NCBI GenBank assembly: GCA_002428995.1
Contig: DIYJ01000005.1
Coordinates: forward strand, 1-64,000
DNA from: Flavobacteriales bacterium UBA6057
GTDB lineage: Bacteria; Bacteroidota; Bacteroidia; Flavobacteriales_G; Salibacteraceae
Reading direction: 5' to 3'
Length of the DNA: 64,000 nt
In this document: one piece after another, positions 24,044 through 32,559 of the stretch
Layout of the letters: every line of letters begins with the position of its first letter
Position numbering within the stretch: the stretch's first letter is position 1
The notes under the pieces: model-generated
Told to the model about the DNA's origin: nothing
The model's database searches: none
Seen by the model: the letters and a program-made list of their open reading frames with translations, nothing else
Made by a program: the position numbers and the translations under genes

Positions 24044-24832
24044 TTAAGGAATGTCGGGGCGAGGAACAAGACGCACGCGGAACTTGGCATCTTTCACGAT
24101 TTTCTCCATGCCGTTTTCCTCATTGAAGAGTCGTCCGGCAAACTCACCTTCACCTATGAGCAAGGCAAAAGAATCGTTGGTATCTGTCAACGGTTTGGCT
24201 TCGAGAGACGTGAGCCTGAAGTAGGTATCCAAAGAATTACCGCTTCCGGGTTCTGTCTTCCACTGATCGCGGAATTCGTCTGTGTAAACCACTTCTACTC
24301 CGTTGCGACCGTACTCCGGATTGGAGAATGGATAAGCACCTTCTCTTAGCAAGGTGAGGTTATTCGCGGGGAAGTTTGGATCGGTGGCATCCGTAAAGTC
24401 CACACAATCGTAGAAGAAGATATCAATTCGCTGATCGGGGAATTCCGGGCGAATGAATCGACTGTTGTGGTAGTACAACTCTACGAGGGTATCAAAGGCG
24501 CACGTATCGCCTGTAAAACCTTCGTCTGTGAAGTTGTAATAGATATTCAAGTTGTAAGGATCACATGTCGTCCAGACCTGATCAGGCAAGTCACACCTTC
24601 TGGTGGCTGTGTCCCAGGTTGAACGCATCGAATCGGACCAAGTGGTGTAAGAACCGTCAAAAAGACCGTAGAAATAGTACTTAGTTTCGGGAGCTACAAA
24701 CGTGTCAAACACAGGGAAATCACCTTCCATAGGATATCCTACAGCACCGACAGTACTGTTTTTCGTGCATGAACTGAGAATGAGTCCTGCGGCTGCAAAG
24801 CCGATCACTAGTGCTACTAAAATCCTATTCAT
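24044..24832 (-). CDS. Lipoprotein of unknown function
   Basis: ATG at 24832 gives a 262-residue precursor with a signal peptide and lipobox Leu-Ser-Ser-Cys (the frame also opens at 24853). The mature part is rich in Asp, Tyr and Phe and contains five further Cys, several near aromatic residues (Asp-Thr-Cys-Ala-Phe-Asp, Phe-Tyr-Asp-Cys-Val-Asp). No family is recognised. It lies just upstream of the cobalamin riboswitch on the same strand. Its stop is only about 20 bp before the aptamer, so readthrough would enter the riboswitch, but it is not itself under riboswitch control. Confidence 0.72.
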   Translation of the reverse strand: MNRILVALVIGFAAAGLILSSCTKNSTVGAVGYPMEGDFPVFDTFVAPETKYYFYGLFDGSYTTWSDSMRSTWDTATRRCDLPDQVWTTCDPYNLNIYYNFTDEGFTGDTCAFDTLVELYYHNSRFIRPEFPDQRIDIFFYDCVDFTDATDPNFPANNLTLLREGAYPFSNPEYGRNGVEVVYTDEFRDQWKTEPGSGNSLDTYFRLTSLEAKPLTDTNDSFALLIGEGEFAGRLFNEENGMEKIVKDAKFRVRLVPRPDIP

Positions 24833-24970
24833 ATTCGGAATTCGAAAGTTCAAATCTAAAGAAATAGCCCTTCGGTCGGTAGACGAGCTTGTTTGATGGA
24901 CGTTGCCGAAGAGTAAAACGTTTGAATCGCCCTTCTATTGGAAGCTTTGTGGCAATAAACTCCCTCGGGC

Positions 24971-25822
24971 TTACACTGGGAAGGTTTCCGAGGCCAGCTT
25001 CATGGCTTGCTGAAAAGCGGTCATGTCAAGCCCAAGACTCTCTTGTTCCAGTGCTGCAATCAGCGATTCGGTGGCCATATTACCTACCAAATCATCCTCA
25101 GCCATGGGACATCCACCATATCCAAGAATGGCCGCATCAAATCGTGCACATCCGTTCTCAAATGCCGCCTGAGCTTTGGCCTTCGCATCCTGGGGTTTGG
25201 TATGGAGATGGGCACCGATTTCAAGGTTCGGGAATTCGGGAATCAATGTTCCAAACATTTCCTTGATGTTGGCTTCATCGCTCACCCCCACCGTATCGGC
25301 CAGGGCAAAAATGCCGATCTCCAACTCCTTGCTCAGGCGTTCTACCCACTGCGCTGCGAGTTCACCACTCCATGGGTCTCCATAAGGATTGCCAAAAGCC
25401 ATGGAAATGTAGATCACCAAGGCCTTGCCATTTGCCTGACAGCCTTTTTGGATCTCTTCTACCCGACTGAGCGATTGATCAATCGTAGCATTGGTATTTC
25501 GTTTCTGAAAAGTCTCGGAGATGCTGAAGGGGTAACCGAGGTAGTCGATTTGCTCAAACTGAAGCGCATCATTCGCACCGCGGGCATTGGCAATGATGGC
25601 CAAAAGTTTCGATGAAGTGGTTGACAAGTCCAGCTGCTCCAATACCTCAGCTGTATCTCTAAGCTGAGGAATAGCCTTGGGGGACACAAAACTGCCAAAG
25701 TCAATGGTATCGAACCCGACCTTCAATAGCTGATTGATATAAGCCGCTTTCTTCTCGGTTGGAATGAATTCATGCATTCCCTGCATAGCATCACGAGGAC
25801 ACTCTATAATCTTGATGCTCAT
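24971..25822 (-). CDS. Hydroxymethylglutaryl-CoA lyase family protein
   Basis: HMG-CoA lyase cleaves HMG-CoA to acetoacetate and acetyl-CoA, the last step of leucine breakdown. The 283-residue length is normal. The N-terminal motif is Glu-Cys-Pro-Arg-Asp-Ala-Met-Gln-Gly (family norm Glu-x-x-Pro-Arg-Asp-Gly-Leu-Gln), followed by Phe-Gly-Ser-Phe-Val-Ser-Pro. Metal-binding His residues lie in Gly-Ala-His-Leu-His. The C-terminal signature Gly-Gly-Cys-Pro-Met-Ala near 235 carries the catalytic Cys and is followed by Asn-Met-Ala-Thr-Glu. Its ATG overlaps the pyrD stop by four bases, so the genes form a coupled pair although the pathways differ. Related acyltransferases of the DRE-TIM family are the alternative. 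Confidence 0.88.
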   Translation of the reverse strand: MSIKIIECPRDAMQGMHEFIPTEKKAAYINQLLKVGFDTIDFGSFVSPKAIPQLRDTAEVLEQLDLSTTSSKLLAIIANARGANDALQFEQIDYLGYPFSISETFQKRNTNATIDQSLSRVEEIQKGCQANGKALVIYISMAFGNPYGDPWSGELAAQWVERLSKELEIGIFALADTVGVSDEANIKEMFGTLIPEFPNLEIGAHLHTKPQDAKAKAQAAFENGCARFDAAILGYGGCPMAEDDLVGNMATESLIAALEQESLGLDMTAFQQAMKLASETFPV

Positions 25823-26844
25823 GGATTTAAAATTCGCTGATTAATCTTTTTAATCAAGGCTGGACCTTCATATATGAAACCGGTGTATAACTGCACTAAG
25901 CTTGCTCCGGCTTCGAGCTTTTCCAGCGCGTCATCCGCACTGTGGATACCACCTACGCCAATGATGGGAATGGATCCTCCCGAGGCTTCATGAATGAATC
26001 GAATGACTTCTGTGCTTCGCTTCTTCACAGGCTTCCCACTCAAGCCACCAGCCTGTTGGGTCAGCTCTTTTGACGACCACAGCCCTTCCCTGCTCAGTGT
26101 AGTATTGGTAGCGATCAATCCATCAATTCCGATCTCGCGAACGAGGTCAACAATGTCCTGCAACTGTTCGTCATTGAGATCTGGCGCAATCTTGAGCAAC
26201 ACCGACTTGCTCTTGCTTTGCTTGCTGCGGTGCGCAAACAACGTATCAAAGATCCGCTTGAGCTCATCCTTTCCTTGCAGCTCTCTCAGTCCAGGAGTAT
26301 TGGGAGAGCTTACGTTGACGGCAAAGTAGTCTACGTGATCATAAAGCTTTTCAAAGCAGATGCGGTAATCGTCCAGGGCATTCTCGTTGGGCGTGACTTT
26401 GTTTTTGCCAATGTTACCTCCAATGGGTACTCGGTGTTTTGATTGCTTGATTCTTTCCACAGCCTCTTCCACTCCGCCATTGTTGAACCCCATTCTGTTG
26501 ATCAACGCTTCATCGGGCTCCAGGCGAAAAAGTCGTGGTTTCTCATTTCCGGGCTGAGCTTTCGGTGTGAGCGTTCCCACTTCCACAAAACCGAAACCCA
26601 GAGAGCTCATTGCATCAATCCATCGGGCATCCTTGTCAAAACCTGCCGCCAGGCCCACGGGGTTTGGAAACTTAAGTCCAAACAATTCGCGTTCGAGTTT
26701 TGGATCGCTTTCCTGGTAAAGCGACTCCATGATGGCGCGGGTTGGTGCAAAACCATTGAAAAGTTGCAACCAATCTGTTGCAAAGTAGTGCGCTGGCTCA
26801 GGGTCGAGCCTGTAAAGCAGTGGCCTCAGAAGGGACTTATACAT
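25819..26844 (-). CDS. pyrD: Dihydroorotate dehydrogenase (quinone), class 2
   Basis: PyrD oxidises dihydroorotate to orotate in pyrimidine synthesis, passing electrons to quinone. The 341-residue protein has the class 2 N-terminal helical membrane-association segment (first 45 residues). The FMN-barrel sequences follow: Asn-Pro-Val-Gly-Leu-Ala-Ala-Gly-Phe-Asp-Lys, Gly-Phe-Gly-Phe-Val-Glu-Val-Gly-Thr-Leu-Thr, Ile-Asn-Arg-Met-Gly-Phe-Asn-Asn and Asn-Val-Ser-Ser-Pro-Asn-Thr-Pro-Gly-Leu (near 175), which contains the catalytic Ser. Near the end Ile-Ile-Gly-Val-Gly-Gly-Ile and Gln-Leu-Tyr-Thr-Gly bind FMN phosphate. It is the first gene of the pair with the HMG-CoA-lyase-like gene and diverges from 26904. 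Confidence 0.96.
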   Translation of the reverse strand: MYKSLLRPLLYRLDPEPAHYFATDWLQLFNGFAPTRAIMESLYQESDPKLERELFGLKFPNPVGLAAGFDKDARWIDAMSSLGFGFVEVGTLTPKAQPGNEKPRLFRLEPDEALINRMGFNNGGVEEAVERIKQSKHRVPIGGNIGKNKVTPNENALDDYRICFEKLYDHVDYFAVNVSSPNTPGLRELQGKDELKRIFDTLFAHRSKQSKSKSVLLKIAPDLNDEQLQDIVDLVREIGIDGLIATNTTLSREGLWSSKELTQQAGGLSGKPVKKRSTEVIRFIHEASGGSIPIIGVGGIHSADDALEKLEAGASLVQLYTGFIYEGPALIKKINQRILNP

Positions 26845-26903
26845 GCCTGCGAATGTAGGTCTATCTCAATCGTTTTTCATTCATTTGAACAAAGCCTAAC
26901 AAC

Positions 26904-27566
26904 ATGACCAAACTGATCCCTTCCATTGCTTTTCTACTCACCGTTTTTATCGCTTCAGCCGGAGAGTTTAAGGTGAAACTCGACATTGAAACCGTAGACC
27001 ATCAGTCGGGTGGCATCAAGGTGACTGCTTTTCACCGCGAGCAGGAAGTAATGATGCAAACGGCCAATGAGGAAGGTCAGGTGAAGCTTAAGTTGGAAGA
27101 GGGAAAACTCTATCACTTGCTCATTCAGAAGCCAGGGTATCGGAATCACATGATTCACAACGTTCATGCGGAAGGCATGAGCAAGTTCAACATAGTCTTG
27201 TTAAAGGGTAATGCGAATGGCACAGGCCTGCAAGGCTCCAATCGTGAGTTTGTTTCTGTGAAGGAAATGACCATTCCGGCAGATCAATTATCTGAGGGAG
27301 TAACGGTCATCGAAGAATCCAGCCTGTCGGATGCAGAGAAGAAAGACCTGGCTTCTGTTCAAAAGGTCGCAAAGTCCCAGCAAAAAGCTCAAAAGAAGAT
27401 TGACAAGCTATCGAAGAAAGAAGCGAAAGTGAAGCTGCAAATCCAGAGTGCCGAATCAGATGTTCAGGCCGGAAAGCTGGAAGAAACCGCTGCGGAACAG
27501 AAAAAGCTCAAGCTCCAGAAAAAGCTTGTGAAGCTGAAAAAAGCGATCGATAAGTTGGAATACTAG
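26904..27566 (+). CDS. Exported protein with beta domain and C-terminal coiled coil
   Basis: A signal peptide (Ile-Ala-Ser-Ala-Gly-Glu) starts the 220-residue protein. Residues 20-100 look like a carboxypeptidase-regulatory or transthyretin-type domain (Lys-Val-Thr-Ala-Phe, Leu-Leu-Ile-Gln-Lys-Pro-Gly-Tyr). Residues 145-218 are a highly charged Lys/Glu/Gln coiled coil (Gln-Lys-Lys-Leu-Lys-Leu-Gln-Lys-Lys). The protein is probably periplasmic; no function is recognised. It is divergent from pyrD with a 59-bp gap that contains a TTCATTTG element near the -7 consensus, and it converges with 27594-28046. Confidence 0.72.
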   Translation: MTKLIPSIAFLLTVFIASAGEFKVKLDIETVDHQSGGIKVTAFHREQEVMMQTANEEGQVKLKLEEGKLYHLLIQKPGYRNHMIHNVHAEGMSKFNIVLLKGNANGTGLQGSNREFVSVKEMTIPADQLSEGVTVIEESSLSDAEKKDLASVQKVAKSQQKAQKKIDKLSKKEAKVKLQIQSAESDVQAGKLEETAAEQKKLKLQKKLVKLKKAIDKLEY

Positions 27567-27593
27567 ATTCCGGAGAACGCAGAATATTGCGAC

Positions 27594-28046
27594 TTAGCGA
27601 AGGGGCATGCGTCTGATTTCCTGGGCGCTAAACACTGTTGTGGATGGAAAAGAGTATCGATTGATCATTGGGGGACTCGATGGGCAACATCCGATGTCTA
27701 TAAAACCGTTATCTGACCAGTACAGCTGAAAATCTACCGTCACCGTTTGCTCTTCTTCCAGTTTGAGCCTGAGATCATCTGTAGTAAACCCTATGCTGGT
27801 TGCAACCAGACTATACTTACCTGACGGCAGGTTATCCAGCTTAAGCTTGTAATTACCATGAAAGTCAGAAGCCGTTCCCATGATTACTCGCTTGCCTTTC
27901 TTGATTTGAATGTTGGCAAATGGTACACCATCGCCATTCTGATCGCTTACGACTCCCTGAATACTTCTCGTTTCCTGTGCATCGGCATTAAAGCAACTAA
28001 ACAGGAGCAAACAGATCAGCACACTTAAAAGACCTTTACACCTCAT
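27594..28046 (-). CDS. Standalone carboxypeptidase-regulatory-like domain protein
   Basis: ATG at 28046 gives a 150-residue precursor with a hydrophobic signal (an upstream ATG at 28127 has no signal). After Asn-Ala-Asp-Ala-Gln the sequence is a typical CarboxypepD_reg domain: Ile-Gln-Gly-Val-Val-Ser-Asp, Val-Pro-Phe-Ala-Asn-Ile, Gly-Asn-Tyr-Lys-Leu. After a Cys-Cys-Pro stretch it ends in Phe-Ser-Ala-Gln-Glu-Ile-Arg-Arg-Met-Pro-Leu-Arg, which is how the plug of TonB receptors begins, and then stops. No receptor remainder lies downstream. Similar short proteins are found in other Bacteroidota, so it may be a functional small protein rather than a truncated receptor. Confidence 0.75.
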   Translation of the reverse strand: MRCKGLLSVLICLLLFSCFNADAQETRSIQGVVSDQNGDGVPFANIQIKKGKRVIMGTASDFHGNYKLKLDNLPSGKYSLVATSIGFTTDDLRLKLEEEQTVTVDFQLYWSDNGFIDIGCCPSSPPMINRYSFPSTTVFSAQEIRRMPLR

Positions 28047-28219
28047 TTGACTTGGATTTCCCCCAAGATACTCTCGGAAAAGTTCCTTCAAAAGCGCTAA
28101 CGAGAATATGGCGTTCACCATCCCCAAGGGTTAAACAATTGTAAACGACTTCACAGTTTTTCCTTAACACTTGTAGAATCACTCTTTGTGGTTTACTTCT
28201 GTGGTAGGAAATACTTTTC

Positions 28220-29617
28220 ATGGACTACTTAGAAGCGATCTCAAAGGTTGAGGAACTGGCAGATGTTCCCAAGGAACAACTCCAATGGCTGATTGACAAT
28301 TCGGAAGTGATCAAACTGGATGAGGGTGAGAACCTGTTTTCACCCGGTTCACCAATCGATAGACTCCTTGTCATGTTGCAGGGTGAGATTGTAGTGAAAA
28401 TCGCCAGAAATGGCCAGTTCAGCGTGTTAACGCGCATTGGTCCAACAGCAATCACGGGTTATCTCCCCTACTCACGAGCACAAGTCGCGAACGGCTACGG
28501 AGAAGCCGCATTGCCCATAGTGGTTCTCGCTCTTCACAAGGACCACTTTCATGACATGATCTGTAACCAGCATGAGTTGACTACTGCCTTGGTACACACG
28601 ATGAGCAATCGCATCCGAAGCTTCACCAAGGAGCAACAGCAGAATGATAAAATGATGGCGCTCGGAAAGCTCAGCGCTGGTTTGGCTCACGAGCTCAACA
28701 ACCCCTCTTCAGCCGTTGTTCGCAGCGCCCAGTCGCTCAGCAAACATCTTCGGGCAATCCCTGAGGCCTTCAAGAGCGTGATCAAGATTCGGATGACGGA
28801 TGAGCAGGTGGACGAAGTGAACGACATGGTATTTTCCAAGCTCGGACAAGAACCACCCAAACTGGGAATGATGGAGCGCTCGGCACTGGTAGATGACTTC
28901 CTCGATCGATTGGATGAGCATGACGTCATAGAAAGTGAAGAGATCGCTGAAACACTTGTAGACTCGGGTTTTACGGAGGACGAACTGGACAAACTCGAAG
29001 AACTCGTTAGCTCCAAAGACATGTCTGCCGTGGCTGGCTGGCTCAACAATGTGCTGACCACTGAGCGACTGGTAGACGAAATCGAGGAGGCCTCACAGCG
29101 CATCAGCGATCTGGTGGGTAGCGTGAAGAGCTACACACACATGGACCAGGCACAGGAACGGCAGAAAGTGGACATCCGTAAGGGATTAGAGAATACACTC
29201 ACGATGCTGAACCACAAGCTGAAAAAGTCGAACATTGAAGTGGTTCGCAATTATGATTCAAACCTTCCTGAAATCCCTGTCTTCCCGAGTGAAATGAACC
29301 AGGTGTGGACCAACATCATCGACAATGCGATCGATGCCATGGAAAACGCTGAAGAACGGAAACTTACGATTCAGACCAGCTTTGACCACACCTATGGCAT
29401 CATCCATATCAGCGACAGCGGATCAGGTATTCCCGATGAGGTAAAGGACAAGATTTTTGACCCCTTCTTCACCACTAAAGAGATTGGCAAGGGAACCGGA
29501 CTCGGACTTGAGTTGGTTCATCAAATCATCACTAAAAAGCACCAGGGTTTCATCGATGTGAAGAGCAAACCCGGAGAAACGACATTTAAAATCTGCCTCG
29601 TATTGAAGGCCGATTGA
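28220..29617 (+). CDS. Sensor histidine kinase with cyclic-nucleotide-binding-like domain
   Basis: The 465-residue cytoplasmic protein starts with a CAP-ED-type domain (about 15-125: Glu-Gly-Glu-Asn-Leu-Phe-Ser-Pro-Gly-Ser, Leu-Leu-Val-Met-Leu-Gln-Gly-Glu). The phospho-acceptor His157 sits in Gly-Leu-Ala-His-Glu-Leu-Asn-Asn-Pro. A helical insert of about 120 acidic residues follows (195-275). The ATPase domain has N box Asn-Ile-Ile-Asp-Asn-Ala-Ile-Asp-Ala-Met, G1 Asp-Ser-Gly-Ser-Gly-Ile, F box Phe-Asp-Pro-Phe-Phe-Thr-Thr-Lys and G2 Gly-Lys-Gly-Thr-Gly-Leu-Gly-Leu. It has no membrane segment. The stop lies 31 bp before the response-regulator flavoprotein, which is its likely partner. Confidence 0.93.
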   Translation: MDYLEAISKVEELADVPKEQLQWLIDNSEVIKLDEGENLFSPGSPIDRLLVMLQGEIVVKIARNGQFSVLTRIGPTAITGYLPYSRAQVANGYGEAALPIVVLALHKDHFHDMICNQHELTTALVHTMSNRIRSFTKEQQQNDKMMALGKLSAGLAHELNNPSSAVVRSAQSLSKHLRAIPEAFKSVIKIRMTDEQVDEVNDMVFSKLGQEPPKLGMMERSALVDDFLDRLDEHDVIESEEIAETLVDSGFTEDELDKLEELVSSKDMSAVAGWLNNVLTTERLVDEIEEASQRISDLVGSVKSYTHMDQAQERQKVDIRKGLENTLTMLNHKLKKSNIEVVRNYDSNLPEIPVFPSEMNQVWTNIIDNAIDAMENAEERKLTIQTSFDHTYGIIHISDSGSGIPDEVKDKIFDPFFTTKEIGKGTGLGLELVHQIITKKHQGFIDVKSKPGETTFKICLVLKAD

Positions 29618-29648
29618 TTAACCCATTCAACGCACAACAGCTTTATTC

Positions 29649-31310
29649 ATGAAAAAGCCCATCATATTTCTCGTAGATGACGATCCAGCTGTCTTGAAAT
29701 CTGTAGTTCGGGACGTTCGATCGCAGTTCAGAAAAGAATACCGCATCTTAAGCACCGAAAGCGCCAACGAAGGTTTGGAGGCGCTGACTGACCTCAAAAA
29801 GAAAGGCGAAGTAGTCGCTTTGTTCGTGAGCGATCAGCGAATGCCTGAAATGCTTGGTGTTGACTTCCTGGAAAAGGCCCGTGAGCTTTATCCCGCAGCC
29901 AAGCGCATTCTGCTCACCGCCTATTCTGACACGGATGCAGCGATCCGAGCCATCAATGAAGTGCAACTCGACTACTACCTCATGAAACCGTGGGATCCAC
30001 CGGAGGAGCGCCTCTACCCTGTCTTGACAGATCAGCTGGAAGAATGGCAAAGCACCTTTGTACCCGAATTTGACGGCATCAAAATCGCTGGATTTCAATG
30101 GTCGCCAAAGTCGCATGCCATCAAAGACTACCTGAGCGGCAACCTCATTCCCTATCAGTGGCTGGACGTGGAGCAAGATCCACGAGCCAGGGAACTAATG
30201 GACCTGCATCAACTTCAGGAATCAGACTGTCCCGTGGTGTTCTTTGAAGATGGAGACTTCCTGAAAAATCCTTCACTCGCTGGTATGGCGGAGAAAATGG
30301 GGCGCAGCGTGCAGGCCAGCGACACCATGTATGACGTGGCCATTATTGGCGCAGGCCCTGCAGGATTGGCCGCAGGAGTATACGGTGGTTCTGAAGGATT
30401 GAAAACCTTGCTGATCGAGAAGCGTGCTCCCGGTGGACAGGCGGGCACAAGCTCCCGCATTGAGAATTATCTCGGATTTCCGAAGGGATTGAGCGGTGCT
30501 GAGCTGAGCCGCAGAGCCATCACGCAGGCAACCCGCTTCGGCATCGAATTCCTTTCACCGCAAGAAGTGAAGGGCATTGAAGTGAAGGATCAATACAAGG
30601 TGTTGACGCTGGTGGATGATTCTAAGGTGAACACCAAATCCGTGATCATTTCGTCCGGTGTAGACTACCGCAAGCACCCGGCAAAGGGAGTTGAAGATTT
30701 CACCGGTGCTGGCGTCTATTACGGTGCCGCAACAACAGAAGCTCAGGCCTGCAAGGACGGCCACGTCTACATGGTAGGTGGTGGAAACTCTGCCGGACAG
30801 GCGGCCATGTACCTCAGCAAATTCGCATCCAAGGTGTTCATCATGGTTCGCAAACCAGACCTCAGCTCCAGCATGTCTCAATACCTCATCGATCAAATCA
30901 ATGGAACAGACAACATTGAAGTGATGGGACACACGGAACTGATCGAAGCAAAAGGCGATGAACGATTGAGGAGTGTTGTTTTGAAAAACAATCAAACGGA
31001 GGCCGAACAGGAATGTCCAGCTGCTGCATTGTTCATCTTCATTGGAGCAAAACCAGTGACAGACTGGCTCAAGATTGACTTACTGAAGGACAAGCGTGGG
31101 TTCCTGGAAACGGGCCCTGGTCTGACCAAGTATCAGAACTTCCCACACATCTGGAAGCAAACGCGTGACCCGTATATGTTGGAAACCTGTATTCCAGGAA
31201 TTTTTGCCGCTGGAGATGTACGTTCAGGTGCTATGAATAGAGTGGCTTCAGCAGTTGGTGAAGGTTCGATGGCCATCAAATTTGTGCACGAATATTTGGC
31301 TGAACACTAG
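29649..31310 (+). CDS. Response regulator fused to thioredoxin-reductase-like flavoprotein
   Basis: Residues 1-125 are a receiver domain with the acidic triplet Asp-Asp-Asp at 10-12, phospho-acceptor Asp62 in Val-Ser-Asp-Gln-Arg-Met-Pro and the conserved Lys in Met-Lys-Pro-Trp-Asp. Residues about 140-215 resemble a glutaredoxin-like domain without a CxxC. From 225 on there is a thioredoxin-reductase-type enzyme: FAD site Gly-Ala-Gly-Pro-Ala-Gly near 232, NAD(P) site Gly-Gly-Gly-Asn-Ser-Ala-Gly-Gln near 376 and Ala-Ala-Gly-Asp-Val-Arg-Ser-Gly near 520. The redox CxxC of true thioredoxin reductases is missing, so another acceptor is likely. The output of phosphorylation may be redox activity rather than DNA binding, with the kinase at 28220-29617 as the input. 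Confidence 0.93.
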   Translation: MKKPIIFLVDDDPAVLKSVVRDVRSQFRKEYRILSTESANEGLEALTDLKKKGEVVALFVSDQRMPEMLGVDFLEKARELYPAAKRILLTAYSDTDAAIRAINEVQLDYYLMKPWDPPEERLYPVLTDQLEEWQSTFVPEFDGIKIAGFQWSPKSHAIKDYLSGNLIPYQWLDVEQDPRARELMDLHQLQESDCPVVFFEDGDFLKNPSLAGMAEKMGRSVQASDTMYDVAIIGAGPAGLAAGVYGGSEGLKTLLIEKRAPGGQAGTSSRIENYLGFPKGLSGAELSRRAITQATRFGIEFLSPQEVKGIEVKDQYKVLTLVDDSKVNTKSVIISSGVDYRKHPAKGVEDFTGAGVYYGAATTEAQACKDGHVYMVGGGNSAGQAAMYLSKFASKVFIMVRKPDLSSSMSQYLIDQINGTDNIEVMGHTELIEAKGDERLRSVVLKNNQTEAEQECPAAALFIFIGAKPVTDWLKIDLLKDKRGFLETGPGLTKYQNFPHIWKQTRDPYMLETCIPGIFAAGDVRSGAMNRVASAVGEGSMAIKFVHEYLAEH

Positions 31311-31416
31311 CGCCTCGTAAGTCATCAAAGGAGCTTAACATCTCATTGGTCGAGACTTCACGGAAAATTATCGACAAGGGGTAACCCTGGGTCATTTTCA
31401 TTCGTTCATTTGCGCA

Positions 31417-32430
31417 ATGAAATTTGCGTCAATGTCAGTGCTGTTCTGCGTTTGGGCGTTTTTTACTCACGCTCAATGCACAGTTACATCAAGCAACGGA
31501 TGGACCGCCACGATTAACGTAACACCCGTTGACGCAATTCCTTCTACCACCAATTGTCCGTGGTTCTACCACTACGAAGTCCAGTTCAATTATTCTGTGT
31601 CTTTTTCTGGGTCAACCGCCAACCGAAGCGTGAGTGGGCAGGTGTATTTCACCTGCACGGGCGGCAGTGGTGGATCACCGTACGCAGATCTCGGAACTTT
31701 CACTGCTGATGCTTCGGGCACCGTAACCACAGGCAACAATTCGAGGCAATACAATGCCGTAGGCCCGGCTTACAACTATGGATCAAACCCGAGTTGCACC
31801 ACCATCGGTGTGAGCGACATCGGTTGCTCAAGTTATGACCTCAATTTCTGGGGAAACGGAGTGACATCCGCGACTACCAACTGTGCCACTACCAGTTCCC
31901 CTCTGCCGATAGAGCTATCACATTTTACGGCACACCGCGTAGACAACAGGGTTGAATTTGAATGGGTGACTGAAACGGAGAAAAACAACGACTACTTCAG
32001 CATTGAGCGAAGTATCTCGGGTGAAGAGTGGAACTCCGTCCACGCTGAACCTGGCGCTGGCAACAGCAATGATCTAAAGCGCTACAATCATGTAGACTAC
32101 GAAGCTCCGGCAAAGGATCACTATTACCGCCTGAAGCAAACAGATTTTGACGGAACATTTAGCTACTCTCCCATTGTGTTTGTAGGCTCCGAGATGGAAG
32201 ACCTTCGCCTCTACCCTGTGCCCGCTCAAACATCACTTACGCTGAATCATCAGCTGCCCATCGAGAGTGTTCAGATCTTCAACGTTCGAGGTGAAGAAAT
32301 GCCTGTAAACTTCTTCGGAAATGGCGCTCACAGGCTTGATACTTCCGACCTTCCCGCTGGTGCTTATTTCTTGATTGTGAATACGGGTTCACAGGAGCCT
32401 GTTCGAGGGTTTTTCACCGTAGTGCATTAA
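31417..32430 (+). CDS. T9SS cargo protein with type A sorting domain
   Basis: A signal peptide (Phe-Thr-His-Ala-Gln) is followed by a Thr/Ser/Asn/Gly-rich 150-residue region with six or more Cys and no known domain. A fibronectin-like segment comes next (Leu-Pro-Ile-Glu-Leu-Ser-His-Phe-Thr-Ala, Phe-Glu-Trp-Val-Thr-Glu-Thr-Glu) that in Bacteroidota commonly precedes the sorting domain. The end has the type A sorting domain (Leu-Arg-Leu-Tyr-Pro-Val-Pro-Ala, Leu-Pro-Ala-Gly-Ala-Tyr-Phe-Leu). It should be secreted to the surface. The function of the N-terminal part is unknown. It stands alone on the plus strand. Confidence 0.85.
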   Translation: MKFASMSVLFCVWAFFTHAQCTVTSSNGWTATINVTPVDAIPSTTNCPWFYHYEVQFNYSVSFSGSTANRSVSGQVYFTCTGGSGGSPYADLGTFTADASGTVTTGNNSRQYNAVGPAYNYGSNPSCTTIGVSDIGCSSYDLNFWGNGVTSATTNCATTSSPLPIELSHFTAHRVDNRVEFEWVTETEKNNDYFSIERSISGEEWNSVHAEPGAGNSNDLKRYNHVDYEAPAKDHYYRLKQTDFDGTFSYSPIVFVGSEMEDLRLYPVPAQTSLTLNHQLPIESVQIFNVRGEEMPVNFFGNGAHRLDTSDLPAGAYFLIVNTGSQEPVRGFFTVVH

Positions 32431-32559
32431 GGCTGAACCAGTTCCGCCCGAACGACTTGCTTCTTTTCTCCGAATTCTCTTCGTTCCTAGCCATTCCTTC
32501 ATTCAGGCGAAGGCCAAAGCAATGATTTAAAAGCTCTGGTGTTTGATTCCAAAAACACC

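Noticed and set aside
29649..31310. Two genes merged by a missed stop (response regulator plus trxB)
   Set aside because: The frame is continuous with a structured linker, and the same fusion exists in other genomes.
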